Shown: in pieces, positions 34,571 through 42,481 of the stretch
How the letters are laid out: every line of letters starts with the position of its first letter
Numbering within the stretch: position 1 is the first letter of the stretch
DNA from: Saccharopolyspora dendranthemae
Lineage (GTDB): Bacteria > Actinomycetota > Actinomycetes > Mycobacteriales > Pseudonocardiaceae
Length of the DNA: 64,000 bases
NCBI RefSeq assembly: GCF_007829955.1
Contig: NZ_VIWX01000003.1
Span: forward strand, 372,001-436,000
Direction: 5' to 3'
Notes under the pieces: model-generated
Seen by the model: the letters and a program-made list of their open reading frames with translations, nothing else
Told to the model about the DNA's origin: nothing
Database searches by the model: none
Translations under genes and position numbers: made by a program

Positions 34571-34765
34571 CTGTTGAGGAATGCGGCAGAGCCGCTGTTT
34601 CAGGTGTGGGACTCAGCTGGCACCGCCGCGGGTTCTGATCGCCTTCGTGGCGAGTACGCCGCGATGCCGATGTCCACCCCGGGGTAAGCGGAAGACATCA
34701 GGAGTGGCGCACGGAGTCCAGGCGGCGTGTGAGGTTCCGCTACCCGCACCGCTACGCAAGGCAAG
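34571..34765 (-). repeat. Repeat family B, copy B3 (inverted and degenerate)
   Basis: This is the only copy on the minus strand. It keeps the end blocks (GCGGTGCGGGT, GCTGAGTCCCACACCTGAA, terminal GCGGC-TCT-GCCGC hairpin), but its long arms CTCACACGCCGCCTGG and CCACGAAGGCGATCAG no longer pair. The first arm resembles that of B2, the second that of B4. The inner hairpin has a rewritten loop yet retains a GATGTC/GACATC stem. It fills the divergent gap before the HAD gene. Confidence 0.7.
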
Positions 34766-34791
34766 TCACGAACAAGCTCTAGCCTGCGGAG

Positions 34792-35589
34792 GTGAGCGTT
34801 GACCTCAAGCCCGAACTCGTCGCCCTCGACATCGACGGAACCCTGCTGAACCCGGACACCGACACCATCTCCGATGCGGTCAAGGCAGCCGTGCGGCGCG
34901 TGGTGGACTCAGGCGCGCAGCTGGTCCTCGCGACCGGCCGCACCTTCCTGGGCGTCACCCCCGTGCTCGACGAGCTGTCGCTGACCAGCGGATTCGCGCT
35001 GTGCTCCAACGGTGCCGTGCTGGTGGACGTGGCTCGCCGCGAGCCGGTGTCGGTGGCCTCGTTCGACGCGACCCCGACGCTGCGCGTGCTCCAGGAGCAC
35101 CTGCCCGGCGCGATCTTCGCGGCGGAGGACGTCGGCATCGGCAACCTCGTCTCCGCCCCGTTCGACCCGGAGAAGCTGCACGGGCCGCAGCGGCTCACAC
35201 CGGTCGACGAGCTGACCGCCGAGCCGGTGCCGCGCCTGATCGCCGAGTGGACCGGGCACGACCCGGCCGAGCTCGCGGAGACCGTGGCCGGTGTCCGGCT
35301 GCCGCACTGCACGATCACCGTCGACACCTACGAGCCGTGGGTCACCGTGGTCCCCGAGGGGCTGTCCAAGGGCGCCGCGCTGGAGAAGCTGCGCACCGAA
35401 CTCGGCATCGCCGAAGGACGCACCTTCGCGGCAGGTGACGGCACCAACGACTTCGAGATGCTGAGCTGGGCCGCTCGCGGCGTCGCGATGGGCCAGGCAC
35501 CCCTGGAGCTGCGCGCCACGGCCGACGCCACCATCGGCACCGTCGCCGAGGACGGCCTGGCCGCCGAGCTGGACCGCTTCTTCCGCTGA
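34792..35589 (+). CDS. HAD-superfamily (Cof-type, class IIB) phosphatase
   Basis: This 265-residue Cof-like phosphatase has motif I DIDGTLLN with the nucleophile Asp at about 11. The type IIB cap follows, motif III is at LSKGAAL, and motif IV is GDGTNDFEML. Members dephosphorylate sugar phosphates, flavin precursors or similar small molecules. No ribosome site precedes GTG 34792. TAGCCT lies 6 nt upstream, so the mRNA may be leaderless. It is a single gene. Confidence 0.85.
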   Translation: MSVDLKPELVALDIDGTLLNPDTDTISDAVKAAVRRVVDSGAQLVLATGRTFLGVTPVLDELSLTSGFALCSNGAVLVDVARREPVSVASFDATPTLRVLQEHLPGAIFAAEDVGIGNLVSAPFDPEKLHGPQRLTPVDELTAEPVPRLIAEWTGHDPAELAETVAGVRLPHCTITVDTYEPWVTVVPEGLSKGAALEKLRTELGIAEGRTFAAGDGTNDFEMLSWAARGVAMGQAPLELRATADATIGTVAEDGLAAELDRFFR

Positions 35590-35727
35590 GAGGTCCACCG
35601 CGGGCCCCCTCTGCGGGTCGGGTCCCGGGGACAGGGGTGCCGCTCGGGGACAACCCTGAGGTGCGTCATCCTCGGAGCCGATTCACTACTTCCGGAACAG
35701 CTCCGCGTCCCAGCAACAGGAGTGATC

Positions 35728-36672
35728 ATGATCGAGGCGAGAGGCCTCACCAAGCGATACGGCCAGAAGGTGGCGGTCGACGACCTGTCGTTCACCGTCA
35801 AACCCGGTCACGTCACCGGGTTCCTCGGCCCCAACGGCGCGGGCAAGTCCACCACGATGCGGATGATGCTCGGCCTGGACAACCCCACCGCAGGCGAAGT
35901 GCACATCAACGGCAAGCGGTACAGCGATCTCCGCAACCCGCTGCGCACCGTCGGAGCGCTGCTGGACGCCAAGTGGGTGCACCCGAACCGCTCCGCCCGC
36001 GCTCACCTGCGGTGGATGGCGCGCTCCAACGGCATCTCGATGCAGCGCGTCGACGAGGTCCTGGAGCAGGTCGGCCTCACCGAGGTCGCGCGGCGCAACG
36101 CCGGCGGGTTCTCGCTGGGCATGTCGCAGCGCCTGGGCATCGCGACCGCGCTGCTCGGCGACCCCGAGGTGCTGCTCTTCGACGAGCCCGTCAACGGCCT
36201 CGACCCGGAGGGCATCCACTGGATCCGCCGGTTCATGCAGGGCCTCGCCGCCGAAGGGCGCACGGTCTTCGTCTCCAGCCACCTGCTGTCGGAAATGGCG
36301 CTGACAGCGGAAGAACTCGTCGTCATCGGACGCGGCAAGCTGATCGCCCAGTGCAGCACCGCCGAGTTCGTCGACAGCGCGGGCAGCACCTCGGTGCTCG
36401 TCCGCTCGCCCGGAGCCCAGCAGCTCCAGCAGCTGCTCGGCGAACAGGAGTGCACCGTCCGCACCTCCGAGGCGGACCGGCTCGTCGTCGACGGAGCCAC
36501 CACCGAGCAGATCGGCGAACTCGCCGCACAGCACCAGATCGTGCTGCACGAGCTCACCGCCCAGCGCGGCTCGCTCGAGGACGCCTTCATGCAGATGACC
36601 AGCGACGCCGTCGAATACCAGACCTCGCTCGGCCAGGCGACCGAGCTGACCGCCCAGGGGGTGGCCCGATGA
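35728..36672 (+). CDS. ABC-2-type transporter ATP-binding protein
   Basis: This 314-residue ATPase of the bacitracin/daunorubicin export class has Walker A GPNGAGKST. The signature is degenerate (FSLGMSQR for LSGGQ). Walker B is VLLFDEPVNGLDPEG, the H-loop is VSSHLL, and a C-terminal regulatory domain of about 100 residues follows. ATG 35728 follows AGGAG; a GTG two codons earlier is possible. The permease gene overlaps by 4 nt. The pair probably exports a hydrophobic compound or peptide. Confidence 0.88.
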   Translation: MIEARGLTKRYGQKVAVDDLSFTVKPGHVTGFLGPNGAGKSTTMRMMLGLDNPTAGEVHINGKRYSDLRNPLRTVGALLDAKWVHPNRSARAHLRWMARSNGISMQRVDEVLEQVGLTEVARRNAGGFSLGMSQRLGIATALLGDPEVLLFDEPVNGLDPEGIHWIRRFMQGLAAEGRTVFVSSHLLSEMALTAEELVVIGRGKLIAQCSTAEFVDSAGSTSVLVRSPGAQQLQQLLGEQECTVRTSEADRLVVDGATTEQIGELAAQHQIVLHELTAQRGSLEDAFMQMTSDAVEYQTSLGQATELTAQGVAR

Positions 36673-37397
36673 CCCTGCTCGCCGTCGAGCGGATGAAGCT
36701 CTTCTCCACCCGCTCCCCGTGGTGGTGCATGATCCTCGCGCTCGCGCTGCCCATCGGGTTCACCGCGCTCATCGCCGCCTACTCCGACGGAATCGCGCTG
36801 AGCACCACGCAGTTCGGCCACCAGTTCGGGCTGATGGTGACGCTCGTGCTGGCCGCGCTCGCGATCACCACCGAGTACCGGTTCGGCACCATCCGCGCGA
36901 CCTTCCAGGCCGTGCCCAACCGAACCGCGGTGCTGCTGGCCAAGACCGGAGTCGTCGGCGTGCTCGCGCTGATCATCGGCGAGGTCGGCGCGTTCGGTTC
37001 CTGGGGCATCTCCAAGCTCCTGCACCCCGAGTCGGCCGAACTCGCGATCACCACCGCCGAGCAGTGGCGCCAGGTCGCCGGAGTCGGGCCGGTGTTCGCC
37101 CTCTCCGCCGTGCTCGCCGTCGGCGTCGGCATGCTGCTGCGGCAGACCGCCGGCGCGGTGACCCTGCTCCTGCTGTGGTCGCTGCTCGTCGAGAGCCTCG
37201 TCGCGCTGATCCCCGAAATCGGCCCGGACCTCCAGCAGTGGATGCCCTTCGTGATGGCCGACCACTTCCTGTCGGGCGGCGGGAGCATGGCCATCGAGAT
37301 GCCCCTGGGGCCCTGGGGAGCGCTCGCGTACTTCGCGGCGGTCACGGTGGGTGTCTGGGTGATCGGATTGGTCGTGACGCACCGGCGCGATGCCTGA
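36669..37397 (+). CDS. ABC-2-type transporter permease
   Basis: This 242-residue membrane protein has six predicted helices, starting MTLLAVERMKLFSTRSPWW and ending in a basic tail VVTHRRDA. EYRFGTIRATFQAVPNR is the usual cytoplasmic segment of ABC-2 permeases. It starts as ATGA overlapping the ATPase stop and completes a two-gene exporter. Confidence 0.85.
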   Translation: MTLLAVERMKLFSTRSPWWCMILALALPIGFTALIAAYSDGIALSTTQFGHQFGLMVTLVLAALAITTEYRFGTIRATFQAVPNRTAVLLAKTGVVGVLALIIGEVGAFGSWGISKLLHPESAELAITTAEQWRQVAGVGPVFALSAVLAVGVGMLLRQTAGAVTLLLLWSLLVESLVALIPEIGPDLQQWMPFVMADHFLSGGGSMAIEMPLGPWGALAYFAAVTVGVWVIGLVVTHRRDA

Positions 37398-37405
37398 CCA
37401 GCGGA

Positions 37406-37437
37406 TTTGATCATGAGTCCCGAAAACCTTGATCAAA
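37406..37437 (+). terminator. Hairpin after the ABC-2 operon
   Basis: TTTGATCA pairs with TGATCAAA across 16 nt, 9 nt past the permease stop. The AT-rich stem is unusual here and has no U-tract, so termination is uncertain. From here to 37618 I see no gene. Confidence 0.4.
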
Positions 37438-37618
37438 ACGGGGAATCCCCAGCTGGGCCTGGGATCGCAAAACGTTACCGAGCCCGGCCGAGAGTCTGAT
37501 CACCCCGACCGATAGGATCACCTGCAAGATCGAGCGGTCGCCATCGGCACCCCGATCGCACCGGGTCACATCGGACACGGTGGGTCAGCGACGGATCACC
37601 CGGTGATTCGAGAACGCT

Positions 37619-37735
37619 GAAGCACAACCAAAGACGACCGACTGCAGTAGCGCTCGGGGGCGCCGGCGGTCGGGACGGGGGAGGGCCCGGGCTGTCATTC
37701 GGGGGATGGCCCGGGCCCTGTGCTTTCTTCTTTTT
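37619..37735 (+). ncRNA. Candidate small structured RNA ending in a strong terminator
   Basis: AAGCACA (37620-37626) pairs with TGTGCTT (37719-37725). Inside lie a CGACCG/CGGTCG hairpin and a perfect 11-bp hairpin AGGGCCCGGGC/GCCCGGGCCCT (37682-37692/37709-37719) whose loop contains GGGGGA. TTTCTTCTTTTT follows at once, the best U-tract in this window. No open gene precedes it, so the terminator has no other obvious client. G-runs (GGGGGC, GGGGGAG, GGGGGAT) recur. No Rfam family is claimed. Confidence 0.4.
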
Positions 37736-37802
37736 ATGTTTCGTCGGGGACGTTGCTCGGCTCGTCTTCTGTCCTGGACGTGGTTGTTTTCTACGGACAC
37801 GA

Positions 37803-37990
37803 CTCCGTGGTCATCTTGCTTGGCGGTGCGGGTAGGGGAACCTGAGCGGCTCCGTGGACTCCGCGCGCCACTCCTGATGTATGCCAATACACGGCGTCGC
37901 GGCGTGCTCGCCACGAAGCCGCTCAGAACCCCCGGCGGTGCCAGGTGCTTTGGTGGGGTAGTGCGAAAGCACCTGCGGTGCTTGCCTGAC
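37803..37990 (+). repeat. Repeat family B, copy B4
   Basis: The long arms CTGAGCGGCTCCGTGG and CCACGAAGCCGCTCAG pair over 15 of 16 positions; the inner region is type 2. The right end is the second variant: GGTGCTTT...AAAGCACC, then a perfect AAGCACC-TGC-GGTGCTT hairpin and GCCTGACG, shared with B6. It lies about 70 nt after the candidate RNA terminator and 43 nt before the universal stress gene's stop. Confidence 0.8.
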
Positions 37991-38033
37991 GGTGCCTCGG
38001 TTGCCTCGGTTGTCGCCCTTGCTGCTGTTCTCC

Positions 38034-38501
38034 TCAGACCTGTGGGCGTACTACCAGGACTGGGCAGGCTGCGTGGCGGACGCATTGTTCTGCTACTGAG
38101 CCGAGCATGAGGCCTGCGAAGCCTCCTCTGCCCCTGTGGCCCACGACCAGGAGGTCTGCGCCTCTGGACGCGGCCAGGAGGGACTGGGGCGAGGGCGAGT
38201 GGACGACGTGGATCTCGGCGGTCACCTTCGGCGGGTCGCCGACCTTGCTCGCAACCAGGTTCGCCGTTTCCCGCTCCACCTCCCGCTGGAAGGCCTCGGT
38301 GCTGGGGACCGCGTTCGGCGGGCAGTCGGCGGGGCGGGGGGCCGTGCGCATGCTCCAGGCCCGCACGACGTGCAGCACGGCGTTGCGCCGCTCGGCCTCC
38401 TCGCAGGCCACGGTCAGGGCTCGCAGCGACGAGGCGGAGGTGTCGACACCCACCACGACCCCGCCGTTGATCTCCACGCGTTGGAATGTCTGGTCCGGCA
38501 C
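38034..38501 (-). CDS. Universal stress protein (UspA family)
   Basis: This 155-residue single-domain USP begins with GGVVVGVDTSASSLRAL. It carries the ATP-binding signature GHRGRGGFAGLMLGSVAEQ, followed by HAACPVLVV. ATP-binding USPs are stress or dormancy related in actinobacteria. The start is GTG 38501 with GGAG about 9 nt upstream. The upstream 234-bp gap is AT-rich around 38575-38640 and probably contains its promoter and that of the next gene. Confidence 0.88.
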   Translation of the reverse strand: MPDQTFQRVEINGGVVVGVDTSASSLRALTVACEEAERRNAVLHVVRAWSMRTAPRPADCPPNAVPSTEAFQREVERETANLVASKVGDPPKVTAEIHVVHSPSPQSLLAASRGADLLVVGHRGRGGFAGLMLGSVAEQCVRHAACPVLVVRPQV

Positions 38502-38735
38502 GCCTCTACTCCAACCGCCTGGGCTCGTGTTGTCGAGCCAACGTCCACTAGGTCAACCGAACGAGTTTTGTCTGTGATTGCCATCACATTTTACATGGAT
38601 GCCTCATTCATCGTATTGGCTGTGGTAAGGCATAAGGAGAAGTTGTCCCGCAACCAGCGTCGCTTGGGGGCATGCGCTGGCCGTGGGCGAGTAGTTCGGC
38701 TCGCGTCTTTCTCCACACAATGAGGAGTGGGCCAC

Positions 38736-39311
38736 ATGCTGTCTTCACAAGAGCCTGCACTGGTCGAAGCAACGCGCGGAGGGAACATCCGACCCAAGCG
38801 CATCGGCAACGACGTCCAGCTGGAACCGGTCCCGCGACTGGAGTGGTCGCTGGCGACCGAAGCCCATCCACCCGCCACGGAGGCGGCGTCACCCGCGTCG
38901 CTCCGCGGCAGCTGGATCCACACCGCTTCCGAGCGCCAGGTCCTGGAGCTGTTCCGCAAGCTCAACGGGGCGAAGCGCCGGTTGCCCGCTCCGTGGTGGC
39001 TGCGCGCGCTCGACCGGGGTGACATCGCTTCGCGCGCTGCGGCTTTCGAGGTCGAGGACGAGGTGCACGCGGTCCTCTCCGCCCGGCCGGGATGGGTCTT
39101 CGTGCCCTGGGTCGGCATCAGCGAAGCCGGTTACTGGGAATACGCGCCGTCCGACCACGGCACGGTCAAGATGCCCACCGCGGTCGTCCTGACCGACGAG
39201 CACGAGGGCTACCTGAACGTCGTGCCCGCCTATCGGGAGGCGGAACCGCTGCCCGTGCCGACCAGCACCGCCACGCTGCTGTCCCTGCTCCCGCAGGTCG
39301 AGGCCTGGTGA
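38736..39311 (+). CDS. Hypothetical protein, 191 aa
   Basis: I do not recognise this soluble protein. It has a polar N-terminal 60 residues, then a helix-rich segment (ERQVLELFRKLNGAKRRLPAPWWLRALDRGDIASRAAAFEVEDEV) and a beta-rich C-terminal part with WVFVPWVGISEAGYWEYAPSD and a conserved-looking LLSLLPQVEAW end. ATG 38736 follows GAGGAG at 8 nt. It lies 75 nt before trmB in the same direction, possibly as one transcript. Codon use is like its neighbours. Confidence 0.65.
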   Translation: MLSSQEPALVEATRGGNIRPKRIGNDVQLEPVPRLEWSLATEAHPPATEAASPASLRGSWIHTASERQVLELFRKLNGAKRRLPAPWWLRALDRGDIASRAAAFEVEDEVHAVLSARPGWVFVPWVGISEAGYWEYAPSDHGTVKMPTAVVLTDEHEGYLNVVPAYREAEPLPVPTSTATLLSLLPQVEAW

Positions 39312-39385
39312 CCTGAGCCATCGCCGGGCCCGCGGCAGCGGGCCTGCACGCGGGCGCCGTCGCCGGTTTGCGATAATTCTTCCTC

Positions 39386-40099
39386 GTGAATTCCTCTGAC
39401 CAGCAGGTTCCGTTCCGCCGCACCGTCGTCAGCTACGTCCAGCGAGGCGAGCGGATGACCGTCGGGCAACAGCGGGCCTGGGACCGCTACTGGCCCGAGC
39501 TCGGTTCTGACGTCACCGAGCTGCCCGAGGGGCCGCTGGCCGTCGAGTCCTGGTTCGGCCGCAGCGCTCCGGTGGTGCTGGAGATCGGCTCGGGCATGGG
39601 CGAGACGACCGCCCAGCTCGCCGCCTCGCAGCCGGACGTCAACTACCTGGCGGTCGAGGTCTACAAGCCCGGTCTGGCCCAGCTGATGCTGCGCGCCGAG
39701 AAGTTCGAGGCCGCCAACCTCCGGCTGCTGCGCGGTGACGCCGTCGTGCTGCTGCGCGACCACGTCGAGCCGGGCTCGCTGGACGAGGTGCGGATCTACT
39801 TCCCGGACCCGTGGCCGAAGAAGCGCCACCACAAGCGCCGCCTGGTGCAGCCCCAGTCGGTCGAGCTGATCACCTCGCGGTTGCGCCCCGGCGGTGTGCT
39901 GCACCTGGCCACCGACTGGGAGAACTACGCCGAGCAGATGCTCGCGGTGTGCGAGGCCGAGCCGCAGCTGCGCAACCGCTACGCCGACGAGCCCGGTGGT
40001 TGGGCTCCGCGGCCCGAGTGGCGTCCGGTCACGAAGTTCGAGAACCGCGCGCACGACGAGGGTCGCGAGATCCACGACCTCATCTACGAACGGGTCTGA
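39386..40099 (+). CDS. trmB: tRNA (guanine-46-N7)-methyltransferase
   Basis: This 237-residue TrmB transfers methyl from S-adenosylmethionine to N7 of G46 in tRNA. The SAM motif LEIGSGMGETT, LAVEVYKPGL and the TrmB hallmark IYFPDPWPKKRHHKRRLVQ are all present, as is the terminal segment TKFENRAHDEGREIHDL. GTG 39386 lacks a ribosome site. GATAAT is at 39372-39377, which suggests a leaderless message. The gene is followed by an 11-bp inverted repeat. Confidence 0.93.
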   Translation: MNSSDQQVPFRRTVVSYVQRGERMTVGQQRAWDRYWPELGSDVTELPEGPLAVESWFGRSAPVVLEIGSGMGETTAQLAASQPDVNYLAVEVYKPGLAQLMLRAEKFEAANLRLLRGDAVVLLRDHVEPGSLDEVRIYFPDPWPKKRHHKRRLVQPQSVELITSRLRPGGVLHLATDWENYAEQMLAVCEAEPQLRNRYADEPGGWAPRPEWRPVTKFENRAHDEGREIHDLIYERV

Positions 40100-40115
40100 C
40101 TCCACCTGGGCGAAC

Positions 40116-40154
40116 CTTGATCGACCTAGATGTTCACTCGAATGGTCGATCAAG
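40116..40154. promoter_or_regulatory. 11-bp inverted repeat between trmB and nos
   Basis: CTTGATCGACC and GGTCGATCAAG are exact inverted repeats separated by 17 nt. They start 17 nt after the trmB stop and lie 132 nt before the nos start. It may be a trmB terminator without U-tract or an operator for nos. Confidence 0.5.
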
Positions 40155-40285
40155 GGATCCGTCAATCGCGTCGAAACTAGTTACATCACGTCATCGACCA
40201 CTCATTAGTGGCCAGTCAAGATCACCGGAAAGAGAACGGATCAGGGCTGCCGTGTGAGCAGGTTTCACGACTACGTTTTCGCGGC

Positions 40286-41494
40286 GTGACGGCTATTCGC
40301 GAGGAACTCATCCCGAGCCAGACGACCCCGTCGGAAACGGCCGCCGAGGACTTCCTGCGCTCGTTCCACTCCGCCCACCCCGGAGCCGGCTCGCTGCGCG
40401 ATCGGCTCGCCGAGGTCCGGCGCAGCATCGCCGAGACCGGGACCTACCGGCACACCACCGCCGAGCTCACCTACGGCGCTCGCGTCGCTCTCCGGGACAG
40501 CGGCTGGTGCACCAGCGGCCTGCCCTGGCGGCGCCTGAAGGTCCGCGACCTGCGCGGGCTGCGCAACGCCTCGGCCATCGCCAGCGAGTGCTTCGAGCAC
40601 CTCCGGCTGGCCACCCACTCCGGCCGCATCCAGCCCCTGGTCACCGTCTTCGCCCCCGACTCCCCCGACGCCCCCGGACCGCAGATCTGGAACGAGCAGG
40701 TCGTCCGCTACGCCGGCTACGCGCTGGCCGACGGCGGAGTGCTCGGCGACGCCCGCTACCAGGGCTTCACCTCGCAGGTGCAGCGCCTCGGGTGGAAACC
40801 CCCGGCCGAGCGCGGGCGCTTCGACCACCTGCCGCTGGTCGTCGAGACCGAGCACGAGGGCGTCAAGCTCGCCCCGGTGCCGCGCGACGTCGTCCAGGAA
40901 GTGCCGCTGGAGCACCCCGACTACCGCTGGTTCGGCGAGCTCGGACTGCGCTGGCACAGCGTCCCGCTGATCAGCAACATGCAGCTGACCATCGGCGGGA
41001 TCCGCTACCCGGCAGCACCGTTCAACACCTGGTTCGTGGGAACCGAGATCGGCACCCGCGGCCTGGCGGACGACAACGCCTACGGACAGACCCCGCAGGT
41101 CGCCGAACGACTCGGCATGGACACCTCGACCGAACGCAGCCTGTGGCGGGACCGGGCGATCGTCGAGATCAACCGGGCCGTCCTGCACTCCTTCGACGCC
41201 GCCCGCGTGACCATCACCGATCACCACAGCGAAGCCCTGCACCGGCTCGAGTGGCTGCGCGCGGGACGGCGTCCCAGCGGTTCGGCGCCCGCGTTCACGG
41301 TGAGCAGGACCGCGGCCCGCCGGGCCAGAAGCGGAGCGGACGATCCACCAGCGCAGGAGGTGCGGGTAACCGGGCACCGAGCGTCGGTCGCGCCTGAGCG
41401 GGCCGCGTCTCCAGAAGAGCGAAATCGGCCCCGCTACGACGTTCTGGCCCGGATGAGCCGCCGGTGTCTGGGCACGGACCTGCCCCAGGACTGA
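40286..41494 (+). CDS. nos: Bacterial nitric oxide synthase, oxygenase domain
   Basis: This protein of about 402 residues matches the bacterial NOS oxygenase along its length. The heme-thiolate Cys75 is in WCTSGLPW, followed by RDLRGLRNASAIASECFEHL. IWNEQVVRYAGYAL, FDHLPLVV, VPLISNMQLTIGGIRYPAAPFN and WFVGTEIGTRGLADDNAYG follow, the last with the arginine-binding Glu254. LWRDRAIVEINRAVLHSF and TDHHSEALHRL complete the fold. It oxidises L-arginine to citrulline and NO with pterin and a borrowed reductase; no reductase domain is fused. The familiar RCxGR around the heme Cys is changed to WCTSG. About 65 Pro/Arg-rich residues extend the C-terminus. The frame opens 26 codons earlier at GTG 40208; the start is chosen by homology. 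Confidence 0.87.
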   Translation: MTAIREELIPSQTTPSETAAEDFLRSFHSAHPGAGSLRDRLAEVRRSIAETGTYRHTTAELTYGARVALRDSGWCTSGLPWRRLKVRDLRGLRNASAIASECFEHLRLATHSGRIQPLVTVFAPDSPDAPGPQIWNEQVVRYAGYALADGGVLGDARYQGFTSQVQRLGWKPPAERGRFDHLPLVVETEHEGVKLAPVPRDVVQEVPLEHPDYRWFGELGLRWHSVPLISNMQLTIGGIRYPAAPFNTWFVGTEIGTRGLADDNAYGQTPQVAERLGMDTSTERSLWRDRAIVEINRAVLHSFDAARVTITDHHSEALHRLEWLRAGRRPSGSAPAFTVSRTAARRARSGADDPPAQEVRVTGHRASVAPERAASPEERNRPRYDVLARMSRRCLGTDLPQD

Positions 41495-41621
41495 AGCGGC
41501 CGGTGCTCTCGCCGTGATTGCCGTTCTCCAGCAGATCCGGCAGCACCGAGCTCAGCGCCATCAGCAGCAACGCCAGCATGGCGATCGCGGCGGCAATTGC
41601 GGTCATCGTCGTTTCGAACAT
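41295..41621 (-). CDS. Small membrane protein, 3' half antisense to nos
   Basis: ATG 41621 has an excellent site, GGGGAGG, 6 nt upstream. It begins METTM-like (MFETTMTAIAAAIAMLALLLMALSSVLPDLL, split here as one hydrophobic helix of about 20 residues). A hydrophilic Gly/Pro/Arg-rich tail of 75 residues follows; 200 nt of it lies antisense to the end of nos. The N-terminal helix and start are convincing; the tail may be fortuitous or the true gene may be shorter in effect. Function unknown. Confidence 0.5.
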   Translation of the reverse strand: MFETTMTAIAAAIAMLALLLMALSSVLPDLLENGNHGESTGRFSPGAGPCPDTGGSSGPERRSGADFALLETRPAQARPTLGARLPAPPALVDRPLRFWPGGPRSCSP

Positions 41622-41922
41622 GGTGAACCTCCCCGACTCGGGTTCGTCATTCCCAGCGTGGCTGCTGCCAGGGCCTGCGCGGATCGGCCAGCCGGGGATG
41701 TTTTCCCTGATCATTCGGTTGGCCCATCGGGGTCCAGCCCCTAGGGGCGGGGCCTCGCTCCGGCCTGATTCCAGGTTCGTCCACCACGCCGGAAACCGGT
41801 ATCGGCCCGCAGGCCAGCAATCGGGGCGCGGAGATCAGCCGATAGGCCAGCGCGCCGTCGGCCTTTCGGTCAACCCGCTGATCAGGACGTCGTCCCTCGT
41901 GAAGGAGATCGGAGCGAACCGC

Positions 41923-42411
41923 ATGAGCGATCCCAGAGTCACCAACGGAGCTGAGCGCGCCATCCTCGAGAACGTGCTCGACCGCAACCGCGGAGCCCTC
42001 GTCGCCACCGCGGACGGCCTCTCCGACGCGGACGCCCGGCGGCGACTCGTCACCTCGTTGACGACGCCCCTCTCGTTGCTGAAGCACGCAGCCGCCGCGG
42101 AACGGATCTGGTTCCAACGCTTCTGGGGCGGACTCGACGCGAGCGAGTGCGACGGGTACTCGGAACGCGACGAAGGCACGTTCGCCGTCGGCGACGGCGA
42201 GTCCCTCGCCGACGTCATCGCCGAGTTCGAGCGGGCCAGCCGGCGATCGCGGGAGATCGCGGCACGCTTCGACCTGGACGAGGTCAAGGAGAACCCCCGC
42301 GAGGGCGCGGTCAGCATGCGGTGGACCCTCGTCGCCATGATCGAGGAGTTCGCCAGGCACGCCGGTCACGGCGACATCTTGCGCGAGCAGATCGTCGCCG
42401 CCCGCTCCTGA
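41923..42411 (+). CDS. DinB-family protein (DUF664 type)
   Basis: This 162-residue four-helix-bundle protein has conserved metal-ligand histidines in LLKHAAAAERIWFQRF and EFARHAGHGDILREQI. DinB/YfiT-like proteins include mycothiol- and bacillithiol-dependent transferases, so a mycothiol-linked role is possible in an actinomycete. ATG 41923 follows GGAG at 8 nt; the open frame continues upstream without coding character. The 301-bp gap before it (41622-41922) holds the small protein's promoter side and nothing else I can call. Confidence 0.8.
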   Translation: MSDPRVTNGAERAILENVLDRNRGALVATADGLSDADARRRLVTSLTTPLSLLKHAAAAERIWFQRFWGGLDASECDGYSERDEGTFAVGDGESLADVIAEFERASRRSREIAARFDLDEVKENPREGAVSMRWTLVAMIEEFARHAGHGDILREQIVAARS

Positions 42412-42481
42412 GGACCGCAGCGGACGGCGTCCGCGCACCGAGGCCGTCCGGGTGCGGAAAGCCGTGCGGCAGAATGCCGTC

